A DNA stretch of 34,990 bases from Sandaracinus sp. (GTDB taxonomy: Bacteria; Myxococcota_A; Polyangia; Polyangiales; Houyiibacteriaceae), in NCBI GenBank assembly GCA_002699025.1, contig PABA01000218.1:1-34990 (forward strand), given 5' to 3'. The notes beneath the pieces are model-generated. The model saw only the letters and a program-made list of their open reading frames with translations. It was not told the DNA's origin and did no database searches. How positions within the stretch are numbered: position 1 is the stretch's first letter; every line of letters begins with the position of its first letter. The translations under genes and the position numbers were made by a program. This document shows positions 23,253 to 34,237 of the stretch, piece by piece.

Positions 23253-24752
23253 ATGCCGCGACACATCTGCTTTCCGCTTCTCCTCTCTCTTCTCACCGCC
23301 CTCGCCGCCTGCGGGGAGGACGGCAATCTCTGCGGGGAGCTGGTCGAGGACGAGTCCTGCGGCTGCTGCGTCTGTCCGATGGGTACGACGCCCGTCGATG
23401 GCGTGTCCTGCGCGCTGGCGGACGGCGGGGTCATCACGGCGCCCGAAGGCGCTCCGGTAATGGAGCGCGACGGAGGTGCTCCGCCGATGGACGCGGGCAC
23501 GGACGCGGGGCGGGATGGGGGCCGGGATGCGGGCACCGATGGCGGCGTGGACGCTGGTCCTTGCGCGGGCGCCGAGCGGGGGGCGGCCTGCGGGAGCGGC
23601 CTCATCTGCCTCGACGGCGCGTGCGCCCCGTCGATCTGTGGGGACGGCTTCGTCGACCCGATGCGCGACGAGCAGTGCGAGGACGGCAACGACGTCCCGG
23701 GCGATGGCTGCGAGCCCTCCTCCTGCACCTTCAGCTGTGAGGACGCCGGTGATTGCGACGACGGGAACGCCTGCGACGGGGCGGAGAGCTGCGGGGAGGA
23801 CCACGTCTGCGTGGAGGGGGAGCCGCTCGACGCGGGGGCCGAGTGCACGCGTTCCGGCGGCGAGCCGGGGGTCTGCAACGCCGAGCTCTGCGTCGCGCCC
23901 GGCTGCGGCAACGGCGTGCCCGACGAGGGGGAGGAGTGCGACGACGGGGCGGATGGCGACGACCTCGACGGCTGCCGCGACGATTGCACGTTCACGTGTG
24001 AGACGGCGGCCGAGTGCGACGACGACGACGCCTGCAACGGCGTCGAGTCCTGCGATCTCGCCACCCACACCTGCCGCAACGGGAGCCCCCTCGACTGCAA
24101 CGACGGCGACAACTGCACCGAGGACTCCTGCGACCCGTCCTTCGGGTGTCGGAACCCGCTCATCGACGAGGACGACGACGGGTTCGCGCCGGCGCGCCTC
24201 GGCACCTGCTCGACCATGCCGGGCTCGAGCCGGGACTGCGACGATGGTGACGACAGCACCTATCCCGGGGCGCCCGAGCAGTGCGACGACATCAGCCACG
24301 ACTGCGACGCGCGGGTCGACGAGGATCTCGCGACGCTCCGCTGCTACCGGGACGCCGACGAGGACGGCTGGCCCGACATCATGGACTGGGTCGAGGCCTG
24401 CGCCTGTCCGGACGGGTTCATCCCCGAGCGCGCCGACTCCCAGTGGGACTGCGCCGACAACGTGCCGCTCGTGAACCCCGGCTACGACGGCGACTTCCAG
24501 GAGTTCGGCTACCTGGATCCCGGCGCGCGGCTCTCCTGGGACTACGACTGCGACGGAACCGAGGAGCCCGAGCTACCGAACGAGTGTACTCGTGAGGGGG
24601 ACTCATGCACTGGAGGCACCTGGCCGGACGGGCAGCCTCCGTGTGGGGAGGCGGGTCGCCGCTGTGGTTGTTTGTTGACCAGCTTCGGCGGCAGCAGTGG
24701 CTGCCTGGCGACCCTGTGTGGTGACTTCTCTCCCGTCAACCGGTGCCGTTAG
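23253..24752 (+). CDS. Cys-rich lipoprotein with DUF4215-type repeats and MopE-like metal-binding motif
   Basis: 499 residues. The lipoprotein signal ends in lipobox LAAC (Cys20), followed by a Cys-rich patch (CGCCVCP) and a DAG-type linker. Two Myxococcus Cys-rich repeats (DUF4215 type) are clear: CGDGFVDPMRDEQCEDG at about 130 and CGNGVPDEGEECDDG at about 218, each ending in C-T-F-x-C. At about 305-357 a DEDDDGF ... CDDGDDSTYPGAPE ... CDARVDED segment matches the MopE-type putative metal-binding motif. The C-terminus has further Asp/Cys-rich sequence. Such proteins are cell-surface lipoproteins, probably disulfide-stabilised, and frequent in myxobacteria. An intrinsic terminator follows at 24829-24846. 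Confidence 0.88.
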   Translation: MPRHICFPLLLSLLTALAACGEDGNLCGELVEDESCGCCVCPMGTTPVDGVSCALADGGVITAPEGAPVMERDGGAPPMDAGTDAGRDGGRDAGTDGGVDAGPCAGAERGAACGSGLICLDGACAPSICGDGFVDPMRDEQCEDGNDVPGDGCEPSSCTFSCEDAGDCDDGNACDGAESCGEDHVCVEGEPLDAGAECTRSGGEPGVCNAELCVAPGCGNGVPDEGEECDDGADGDDLDGCRDDCTFTCETAAECDDDDACNGVESCDLATHTCRNGSPLDCNDGDNCTEDSCDPSFGCRNPLIDEDDDGFAPARLGTCSTMPGSSRDCDDGDDSTYPGAPEQCDDISHDCDARVDEDLATLRCYRDADEDGWPDIMDWVEACACPDGFIPERADSQWDCADNVPLVNPGYDGDFQEFGYLDPGARLSWDYDCDGTEEPELPNECTREGDSCTGGTWPDGQPPCGEAGRRCGCLLTSFGGSSGCLATLCGDFSPVNRCR

Positions 24753-24828
24753 TTTCGGAAGCGGGTGCAGGCGCCAGACCGTTTCCCAGCCCACGGGACA
24801 GTTCGGATAGTCCCGAACTATCACATTT

Positions 24829-24846
24829 CGCCTGATGAGGCGTTTT
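24829..24846 (+). terminator. Intrinsic terminator of the Cys-rich lipoprotein gene
   Basis: CGCCT-GATG-AGGCG stem-loop followed directly by TTTT, 76 bp after the stop at 24752. The surrounding 24,780-24,860 is markedly AT-richer than the rest of the window. Confidence 0.7.
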
Positions 24847-24919
24847 ATGTGGCTACGTACCGCGGGACCTATCAGCGGACTGTTCGCGCTCACCGTGTTG
24901 GAGTCGGTGGCTCGGAACG

Positions 24920-24954
24920 AAGAAGGGGTCGCTCGAGTTGAGCGACCCCTTCTT
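24920..24954. terminator. Strong bidirectional intrinsic terminator
   Basis: A perfect 15-bp stem (24920-24934 with 24940-24954) and a GAGTT loop. T residues lie at its 3' side on both strands because the stem ends in AAGAA/TTCTT. It separates the convergent lipoprotein genes ending at 24752 (plus) and 25001 (minus). Confidence 0.85.
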
Positions 24955-25000
24955 TCGCGATGGCTTCGCCAGCGGTTGGCGGAGCCGCTGCAAGATCAGC

Positions 25001-25558
25001 TCACATGCTGGGGAAGCACGCCAGCAGGTCCGAGTTGCAGACGCCCATGGCGAGACCACCGATGCAGGTGTTCACGGCCTCGATCTCGGCGTTGCAGGCC
25101 GGGCAGGAAGCGCCGGTGCAACCGTTCTCTTCCGCGCAGCAGTTGAAGGCCGCGATCTGGTCGTGGCACCCGTTGTTATCCGCGCAGTAGAGGACCTGGT
25201 AGTTGAAGCAACCGAGGCAGTCGAGGCCCGTCGCCATGTCGGCGGCCGTCATGTCCGCCTCCAGGCAGGACTGCTGGCACATCCCGTCCATGCATCCGTT
25301 GATGCACTCGACCGTGGAGGCCGAGCAGCGCGGCAGCGCGGCAGCCGGGATGGCGGCGACCATCTCGGCGCAGGCGCCCGTCGGGCCGCCGGCGTCCTCC
25401 GTCATCGTGGAGCCGCCGTCCATCGTCGGCGTGGTGCCGGCGTCGGTGCCGGGCGAGGTGCCGCTGTCCATGAGGGTGATCGGGCCGTCGCGGCCGTCGT
25501 CGTCGCCGCAGGCGGCGAGGGCGCCCACGAGCATCGAGCAGATCAGGAGCTTCTTCAT
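25001..25558 (-). CDS. Cys-rich lipoprotein, hypothetical
   Basis: 185 residues from the ATG at 25558; AAGGA about 8 nt upstream supports this start over the in-frame ATG at 25567. The signal peptide ends in lipobox LAAC (Cys17), followed by a Thr/Asp/Gly linker (DAGTTPTMDGG). The C-terminal two thirds hold about 16 Cys in regular spacing (ECINGCMDGMCQQSC, CLGCFNYQVLYC, FNCCAEENGCTGASCPACN), so it is probably disulfide-bonded outside the cytoplasm. It resembles the many small Cys-rich lipoproteins of Polyangiales. No metal ligand set or enzyme motif is recognisable. Strong terminator at 24920-24954 downstream. Confidence 0.82.
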   Translation of the reverse strand: MKKLLICSMLVGALAACGDDDGRDGPITLMDSGTSPGTDAGTTPTMDGGSTMTEDAGGPTGACAEMVAAIPAAALPRCSASTVECINGCMDGMCQQSCLEADMTAADMATGLDCLGCFNYQVLYCADNNGCHDQIAAFNCCAEENGCTGASCPACNAEIEAVNTCIGGLAMGVCNSDLLACFPSM

Positions 25559-25635
25559 CACATCCATCCTTCGAAGGCCCCGGGTCCGCCGCGGCGCTTC
25601 ATTCCATCATCCAAGGGGGGGGTCGTCCCCGGGTG

Positions 25636-25657
25636 CCGCTCCGTCCCGTCGGAGCGG
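25636..25657 (-). terminator. Hairpin in the spacer upstream of the Cys-rich lipoprotein
   Basis: CCGCTCCG and CGGAGCGG form an 8-bp stem around TCCCGT. It lies 78 bp before the lipoprotein start and after the membrane-protein gene ending at 25767. It could be a secondary terminator or a 5'-UTR structure. Confidence 0.35.
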
Positions 25658-25746
25658 AATCCAGTCCCCGGAGGCGGCGCCACGATGCGGGATGATCGCT
25701 GTGCAACCAAGGTGCAGGGTGACGTTGCTCACGTGCTGCGGGGGAG

Positions 25747-25768
25747 AATCCGACCAGGCGGTCGGATT
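25747..25768 (-). terminator. Hairpin overlapping the stop of the membrane-protein gene
   Basis: AATCCGAC and GTCGGATT form a perfect 8-bp stem around a 6-nt loop. On the minus strand it begins at the TAA stop (25767-25769) and is followed by CTCCCC. Likely terminator of the M1 peptidase/membrane protein operon. Confidence 0.5.
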
Positions 25769-26654
25769 ACACGTTCTTCCCGTCCGCACCGGCCAATTCG
25801 GCTCTCCGGAGGGCCCCCGCGAGCCAGCGGCCGCGCACGAGCGTCCGTCCCAAGGCGAGGACCTGTAGGCCCAGGAACGCGAGGACGCCCGGCCCGCCGA
25901 GCACCGCGCCCAGCGCCGTGAGGGCCGCCCCCACGAGCCACCACCCGAGGTAGGCCGCCACACCGCCGCGGCTCGCCCGCCAGCCGATCTTCGCGGCCTC
26001 GATGGGCCCCTCCCCATGCGCCACGGCGGCCCGGCTCAGGTCGTGCCAGGCGGCCCAGCCGGCGAGCGTGAGGAGGCCGGGCGCGAGGAGCGCCAGCATG
26101 CCCACGTCGCGGAGCCGCGGGTTCGGGTCGTCCGCGAAGACGAGCGCCCACACGAGCGGCGCCCCGACCAGCACGCCGAGCGCGAGGAGCCCCGGGATCG
26201 CCAGGAGCAGGGAGACGCCGATCCCCCGCGGCACGTGCCCGAGCCCCCGCCGCACCCGCGCCCCCACCGGCCCCGGCGCGCGCATCAGCTCGAGCCAGAC
26301 GAGCTGCGCCGGGAGCGCGAGCAGCCCGCCGGCCAGCAGCGCGCTCCCCATCACCACCAGGAGCGGCGCGAGCTCCCGCGCCCCCCAGGCGCGCAGCGTC
26401 TCCACGGCGATGGGTCCGCCGTCCGCGAAGGCCTCGCCCGCGAAGGCGTGGCCTCCGAAGGCCGCCTCGAACCCGCTCGCGAGCTGGGTCGCGACCACGG
26501 CCGCGCCGACCGTCAGCACCACGTGGATCACGAAGCCCGCGCCGAGCCCCCGGCGGAAGCGGGCCGCGGCGCCCTCCACGGGGGTCGCCGGCACGGCGCC
26601 CTGCGGTGCCGTCATCCGCTCGATCACCGGCGCGGTCGCCTCCCCGCGGCTCAT
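25767..26654 (-). CDS. Multi-pass membrane protein of unknown family, coupled to an M1 peptidase
   Basis: 295 residues. After a soluble N-terminus of about 35 residues there are roughly five or six hydrophobic segments (near 40-60, 95-118, 145-172, 190-205, 235-270), then a basic C-terminus. The sequence [29 protein letters not shown] between helices is a conserved-looking cytoplasmic loop, a pattern seen in DUF-type membrane proteins with a glycerophosphoryl-diester-phosphodiesterase-like transmembrane fold; I cannot assign it firmly. The ATG overlaps the TGA of the peptidase (ATGA, 26651-26654), implying co-translation and probably a shared process at the membrane. Confidence 0.82.
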   Translation of the reverse strand: MSRGEATAPVIERMTAPQGAVPATPVEGAAARFRRGLGAGFVIHVVLTVGAAVVATQLASGFEAAFGGHAFAGEAFADGGPIAVETLRAWGARELAPLLVVMGSALLAGGLLALPAQLVWLELMRAPGPVGARVRRGLGHVPRGIGVSLLLAIPGLLALGVLVGAPLVWALVFADDPNPRLRDVGMLALLAPGLLTLAGWAAWHDLSRAAVAHGEGPIEAAKIGWRASRGGVAAYLGWWLVGAALTALGAVLGGPGVLAFLGLQVLALGRTLVRGRWLAGALRRAELAGADGKNV

Positions 26655-28489
26655 GGCGCCACCTGTCCGAGCACGGTCTGGAGCCAGAAGAGCGCCCGCC
26701 GGAAGATCCCACCTCCCTCGCGCTCCCCGGCGGCGTCGTCGCGCGCCTCCGGGTCGAGCAGCCCGCGGCGCTCCGGGTCCACCCACACCCGCGTGAAGGT
26801 CCCCGCCTCGTCGATCTCGAGCCGCTCCACGTCGCCCGGCCAGGGCACGCTGCGGCGCCCGTCCGGTCCCTCGAGCCGCACCCGCGTCGGCAGCCCGAGG
26901 CCCACGCGCGTCGCCACCACGCGGGTCCGCCCGCCCGCCCTCACCGGCGCCGTCACGCGCCGGGCGCAGATCGCGTTGTCGAAGAGCGTTGGGTGCAGCA
27001 CGCGCCGCGGCATCCAGTCCCCGTACTCCTCGCCGAAGGCCGCGAGGAGATCCTCGGGCACCGGGTGGCGGAAGCGCTGCGCCTTCGCGTAGCGCCCGAG
27101 CGCCCGCCGGAAGCGCGCCCGCCCCCAGGTGCGCGCCACGGTCTCGAAGATGGCCGCGCTCCGCCCGTAGACGGCGCGCCCGTAGGCGTTGCCCGAGAAG
27201 GCGTGCGCCGGTCGCGCCGGCGGCGGGGTGGGGCGCCCGCCGAGGGCCAGCGCGCGCCGCAGCTCGAAGCCGTCGACGCGCAGGCCGAAGAGATCGATCC
27301 CGCTCCGCGCTCGCCCGTGGAGCTCCTGGAGCAGGTCCCCCGTGACCCACTCGGTGATGCCCTCGTCGAGCATCGGCCAGGCGACCTCGTTCGAGGCGAC
27401 GAGCCCCTGGAACCACATGTGCCCGAGCTCGTGGGCCGTGACCTCGTCGTGGAGCGCGATGGGCAGGCCGCCCATGCGGAACCAGGGCCCGGCGGTCACG
27501 AAGAGGGTCGGGTACTCCATGCCCGCGGCCCCGTCCGCGCCGCGCGGCGGGACGATCACCGTGAGCTGCGGGTAGGGATAGCTCCCGTAGTGCGCGCCGT
27601 AGTGCGCGAGGCCTGCGAGCGTGACCTCCAGGTGCCGCTCCGCCGCGCCGCGGAAGCCCGGCGGGTAGAGCACGCGCACGTGCACCGGCCCGGCCTCGCC
27701 CTCGTGGGTCCCCTCGAGCTCCTCGAACCAGGGCGCGGCCGCGAAGGCCACGTCGTGCACGCGCTCCGCCTCGAAGCGCCGGACGGTCGCCGCGCTCGTG
27801 AAGCGCTCCTCGCGCATGACGCCGCTCGCGCCGACGACCCAGCCCGGCGGCGTCTCGACCGTCAGGTCGTAGTCGGCGAAGTCGGCGTAGAACTCGCCGT
27901 GGCCGTGATAGGGGAAGCTCGCCCACTCGCCGCCCGGCTCGAGGCGGGCGAGCTTCGGGAACCACTGCGCGACCATGTGGAACGCGCCGTGCCAGCCGCT
28001 CCGGGCGAAGACGGGCGGCAGCCGGCTCTCCCAGGCCATGCCGAGCTCGACGCTCTCGCCGGGCTCGACCGGGCGGGGGAGGTGCACGCGGAGCTGCGTG
28101 CGGTCGCCCTCGACGAGCTCGTCCTCGGCGCCCTCGAGGAGGTCGTGGGCGGCGGGCGCGTCCGGGTCGAGGACCAGGCGCTCGACGGTGATGCCGCCCT
28201 CGCCGCGGAAGCGCACGCCGCGGAGCTGGCTCCCGGACTCCTGCATGAAGACGGAGTCGTCGCTCGCGAAGGCGTTCAGGTAGAGGTGGAGGAGGAGCGT
28301 GTCCTGCGCGCGCTCGCTCTCGTTGGTCCAGCGGATGCGGCCTTCGCCGTGGACGACGTGCTCGACCGGGTCGAGGCGGGCCTCGAGCGTGTAGGCGTGC
28401 GCGGGCTCGTCGGCGTGGGCCCGGGGCGCGAGGAGGAAGGGCGCACCGAGGAGGGCGGGGAGCAGGAGCAGCGGGGCGACGGCGCGCAC
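26651..28489 (-). CDS. Secreted M1-family zinc metallopeptidase (aminopeptidase-like)
   Basis: 612 residues from the GTG at 28489, chosen because it gives a signal peptide ([22 protein letters not shown]). The frame is open further upstream but only over low-complexity sequence opposite the tsaE start. The M1 hallmarks are present: a GAMEN-like exopeptidase motif GAAGMEYP (320-327) and the zinc site HELGH (353-357) with Glu376 in DEGITEW 19 residues after His357. The N-terminal beta domain (about 30-230) and catalytic domain match small bacterial M1 enzymes; the large C-terminal helical domain of PepN is absent. It is expected in the periplasm, or outside the cell, trimming peptides. It is translationally coupled to the membrane protein downstream. 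Confidence 0.92.
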   Translation of the reverse strand: MRAVAPLLLLPALLGAPFLLAPRAHADEPAHAYTLEARLDPVEHVVHGEGRIRWTNESERAQDTLLLHLYLNAFASDDSVFMQESGSQLRGVRFRGEGGITVERLVLDPDAPAAHDLLEGAEDELVEGDRTQLRVHLPRPVEPGESVELGMAWESRLPPVFARSGWHGAFHMVAQWFPKLARLEPGGEWASFPYHGHGEFYADFADYDLTVETPPGWVVGASGVMREERFTSAATVRRFEAERVHDVAFAAAPWFEELEGTHEGEAGPVHVRVLYPPGFRGAAERHLEVTLAGLAHYGAHYGSYPYPQLTVIVPPRGADGAAGMEYPTLFVTAGPWFRMGGLPIALHDEVTAHELGHMWFQGLVASNEVAWPMLDEGITEWVTGDLLQELHGRARSGIDLFGLRVDGFELRRALALGGRPTPPPARPAHAFSGNAYGRAVYGRSAAIFETVARTWGRARFRRALGRYAKAQRFRHPVPEDLLAAFGEEYGDWMPRRVLHPTLFDNAICARRVTAPVRAGGRTRVVATRVGLGLPTRVRLEGPDGRRSVPWPGDVERLEIDEAGTFTRVWVDPERRGLLDPEARDDAAGEREGGGIFRRALFWLQTVLGQVAP

Positions 28490-28546
28490 GTCGGCGATGC
28501 TTGCGGCCGCGCGCGGGGACCGCAAGCGGGCGAGGCGCAGGAGCCG

Positions 28547-28552
28547 TACCTT
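28547..28552 (+). promoter_or_regulatory. Candidate -10 box TACCTT for tsaE
   Basis: TACCTT lies about 50 nt before the GTG at 28602, in the 112-bp divergent gap with the M1 peptidase. The minus strand has TACGGC overlapping the same place. If correct, tsaE has a leader of about 40 nt. Confidence 0.35.
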
Positions 28553-28601
28553 TGGCCGCCGTGCCCTTGGCCGTCGCGCCCTGCCGGTCCAAGATCCCGC
28601 C

Positions 28602-29132
28602 GTGGGCGACCGACCCGACCCGACCGAGGAAGCCGATCTGGACGCGCCGCCGCTCGAGGCCACCTTCGACGTCGCCGACGAGGCCGGCACCATCGCCCTC
28701 GCGCGCCGCACCGCCGCCGCCCTCCGTCCGGGCGACCTCCTGCTCCTCGAGGGCGACCTCGGCGCCGGCAAGACCTTCTTCGTCCGCGCCCTCGCCCGCG
28801 CCCTCGGCGTCCCCGAAGACGAGCCGGTCCAGAGCCCGACCTTCGCCCTCGTCCACCACTACCCGGACGCCACGCCGCCCCTCGTCCACGCCGACGTGTA
28901 CCGGCTCCCCGATCCCGGCGAGCTCGTCTACACGGACCTCCCCGAGGCCCTCCAGGAGGGCGAGGCGATCGTCGTCGTCGAGTGGGGCACCGCCTTCGAG
29001 GACGCCTGGCCGACCCCGGCGCTCGTCGCGCGCATCGCGCTCGAGGGGGACACGGCGCGCCGCTGGGAGCTCCGCGGGCGGCCTTCGCTCGTGCGCGCCA
29101 TGACCGCGGTTGCGACCGGCGAAGCGCTCTGA
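28602..29132 (+). CDS. tsaE: tRNA threonylcarbamoyladenosine biosynthesis ATPase TsaE
   Basis: 176 residues from the GTG at 28602; an in-frame ATG at 28497 would add basic low-complexity sequence. Walker A GDLGAGKT is at 51-58. The family motifs [18 protein letters not shown] and VVEWG follow in order. TsaE hydrolyses ATP to cycle the TsaB-TsaD complex during synthesis of t6A at position 37 of ANN-decoding tRNAs. It ends in a double in-frame stop (TGA TAA). carB begins 65 bp later on the same strand, so both may share a transcript. The M1 peptidase diverges from its upstream side. Confidence 0.95.
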   Translation: MGDRPDPTEEADLDAPPLEATFDVADEAGTIALARRTAAALRPGDLLLLEGDLGAGKTFFVRALARALGVPEDEPVQSPTFALVHHYPDATPPLVHADVYRLPDPGELVYTDLPEALQEGEAIVVVEWGTAFEDAWPTPALVARIALEGDTARRWELRGRPSLVRAMTAVATGEAL

Positions 29133-29187
29133 TAAGCCCGGCCGGGTCCTCGCGGACCCACTCGCTCGCGCGGCTCCAGCCGCGCAC

Positions 29188-29193
29188 GGAAGG
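29188..29193 (+). promoter_or_regulatory. Shine-Dalgarno GGAAGG for carB
   Basis: GGAAGG lies 4 nt before the ATG at 29198 and defines this start within a long open frame. Confidence 0.6.
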
Positions 29194-29197
29194 TGAG

Positions 29198-32515
<3,318 letters not shown>

Positions 32516-32516
32516 C

Positions 32517-33575
32517 GTGGTGGAGGGCGGCACCAGAGCGGGGCGCCGCGCGGCGTCCTCTTCGCGGAGCGCGGCGTCTTCTTCGCGGAGGCGGGCGTCT
32601 TCTTTGCGGAGGCGGGCGCGTTTGCTCGGGCGAGCGAGGATTGGACCGGCGAGGCTCGGGCCCGCGAGGCTCGGGCCGGTGGCGCTCGGGCTGGCGGCGC
32701 TCGGGCTGGCGATCTCCGCGGCGTGGCCGGCGCGCGGGCAGGAGCGCTCGGAGCACGTGCATCACCGGCTGCTCCGCGTGGAGCAGTGGGACGGGGAGGC
32801 GGGCCGCGTGCTGCTCACCTACCCGCGGCGCGAGGACTACGCGGACCATCCGCCGGGGGAGCGCTATCCGCTCGTGGTGGCGCTCCACGGGCTCGGTGAG
32901 GCGCGGAAGGGGACGCGGCTCGGGCCCCTCGGCTGGGCCGTCGACTACGCGCTCCCGGATGCCTTCGCGGCGCTCGGGCGCGGGCGGCTGACGCGCGGCG
33001 ACTATGGCGGGATGGTCACCGATGCGCACCTGGCGGCGGTGAACGAGGCGCTCGGGCGGGCGCCCTTCCGCGGGGTGGCCGTGGTCGCGCCCTACACGCC
33101 GGCCCTCGGCGGGGCGCCCGAGGAGGAGCTCGAGGCCTATCTGGCGTGGCTCGCCGGGCCGCTCCTCGAGCAGGTGCGCGCGCAGTTCCCGCAGGTGGCG
33201 CAGACGGCGGCGGGCACGGGCGTCGATGGGGTGTCGCTCGGGGGCTGGCTGGCGCTGGAAGCAGGCGTCCGGCACCCGGAGGCCTTTGGCGCGGTGGGCG
33301 GGATCCAGCCGGCGATCCGGGATCGGGTCGAGGCGATCGGGGCGCGGGCGGAGGGGCTGCGGGGGAAGCCCATCCGGCTCCTGACGAGCGAGGCCGACCC
33401 CTACCTCGCGCCGACGCGGGCGCTCTCGCGGAGGCTGCGCGGGGCGGCGCTGCCGCACTCGCTCATCGTGACGCCCGGGGACCACTCCTACGCGTACAAC
33501 CGCGGCCCGGGGGCGGTGGAGCTCCTGCGCTTCCACGACCGGGTGCTGGCGCGGGAGAGCTACGAGGAGCCGTAG
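32517..33575 (+). CDS. Secreted alpha/beta-hydrolase (putative esterase)
   Basis: 352 residues from the GTG at 32517, one base after the carB stop; the true start is uncertain because residues 1-55 are low-complexity. These are coded by a 21-bp unit repeated three times (32550-32612) and a 15-bp unit repeated four times (32649-32708). The latter also forms part of the hydrophobic signal (VALGLAALGLAISAAW). The hydrolase fold starts near residue 115 (YPLVVALHGLGE, the oxyanion-hole region). The nucleophile motif is GVSLGG (Ser240); likely acid is in SEADPY and the catalytic His in TPGDHSY. The pattern is that of the esterase-D/Fes-like and PHB-depolymerase-like families. The substrate is unknown. 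Confidence 0.82.
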   Translation: MVEGGTRAGRRAASSSRSAASSSRRRASSLRRRARLLGRARIGPARLGPARLGPVALGLAALGLAISAAWPARGQERSEHVHHRLLRVEQWDGEAGRVLLTYPRREDYADHPPGERYPLVVALHGLGEARKGTRLGPLGWAVDYALPDAFAALGRGRLTRGDYGGMVTDAHLAAVNEALGRAPFRGVAVVAPYTPALGGAPEEELEAYLAWLAGPLLEQVRAQFPQVAQTAAGTGVDGVSLGGWLALEAGVRHPEAFGAVGGIQPAIRDRVEAIGARAEGLRGKPIRLLTSEADPYLAPTRALSRRLRGAALPHSLIVTPGDHSYAYNRGPGAVELLRFHDRVLARESYEEP

Positions 33576-33620
33576 GAGCGCGCAGGGCGCTGGCGCAGCG
33601 TGGGGGGCGACCGGTCCACG

Positions 33621-33668
33621 GACCCGCGCGCCGACCCGCGCACCGACCCGCGCACCGACCCGCGCTGC
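33621..33668. repeat. 12-bp tandem repeat upstream of greA, four units
   Basis: Consensus GACCCGCGCACC, four contiguous units (first and last with one or two changes), in the 137-bp gap between the esterase gene and greA. It may overlap the greA promoter or leader. Confidence 0.8.
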
Positions 33669-33712
33669 AGGGCTTGCAGCCTCCCGGCGCGGCGGCTACC
33701 ACACGCAGTCTC

Positions 33713-34183
33713 ATGGACCGCGTACCGATGACGCCCCAGGGCTTCGAAACCCTGAAGAAGGAGCTCGACCGGCTGAAGGCCGAGATGCCGAAGATCTCGC
33801 AGGAGATCGGCGTCGCGCGGGAGCACGGCGACCTGAAGGAGAACGCCGAGTACCACGCCGCCAAGGAGAAGCAGGGCATGGTGGCGGCGCGCATCGCGGA
33901 GCTCGAGGACAAGATCGCCCGCGCCGAGGTCATCGACCCCTCGCAGCTCGGTGGCGAGAAGGTGAAGTTCGGCGCCATCGTGGAGCTCGAGGACATCGAC
34001 TCCGGCAAGATCGTCACCTACCAGATCGTCGGCTCGGAGGAGGCGGACATCTCGAAGGGCTCCATCTCCGTGACCTCGCCGGTGGCGAAGGCGCTCATCG
34101 GGCGCGAGGTCGGCGACGAGGTGAAGGTGCGGACGCCCGGCGGCACTCGGATGTACGAGGTCGCCGACGTGCGCTGGGAGTGA
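33713..34183 (+). CDS. greA: Transcript cleavage factor GreA
   Basis: 156 residues, normal for GreA. The N-terminal coiled-coil hairpin (about 1-75) carries the acidic tip region in GDLKENAEYHAAKEKQ, which reaches through the RNA-polymerase secondary channel and promotes cleavage of backtracked RNA. The C-terminal FKBP-like domain (about 78-156) includes VGSEEADISKGSISVTSPVAKALIG and ends VADVRWE. The start at 33713 gives MDRVPMTPQG; the ATG at 33728 is an alternative. There is no good Shine-Dalgarno sequence, and TACCAC 10 nt upstream is only a weak match to the TANNNT boxes of other genes. Confidence 0.97.
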   Translation: MDRVPMTPQGFETLKKELDRLKAEMPKISQEIGVAREHGDLKENAEYHAAKEKQGMVAARIAELEDKIARAEVIDPSQLGGEKVKFGAIVELEDIDSGKIVTYQIVGSEEADISKGSISVTSPVAKALIGREVGDEVKVRTPGGTRMYEVADVRWE

Positions 34184-34237
34184 CGGCCCCCTCGGGCGCG
34201 GCGCGCGCGTCGGCCCGAGCCCGCTGAGCGATCCGTG

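Noticed and set aside
24835-25146. Small open frame starting within the terminator at 24829-24846
   Set aside because: It runs through two terminators and antisense into the Cys-rich lipoprotein gene; no ribosome-binding site.
34191-34219. Possible terminator after greA (CTCGGGC ... GCCCGAG)
   Set aside because: Only a 7-bp stem with a 15-nt loop and no T-run; in DNA this GC-rich such pairs are expected by chance.
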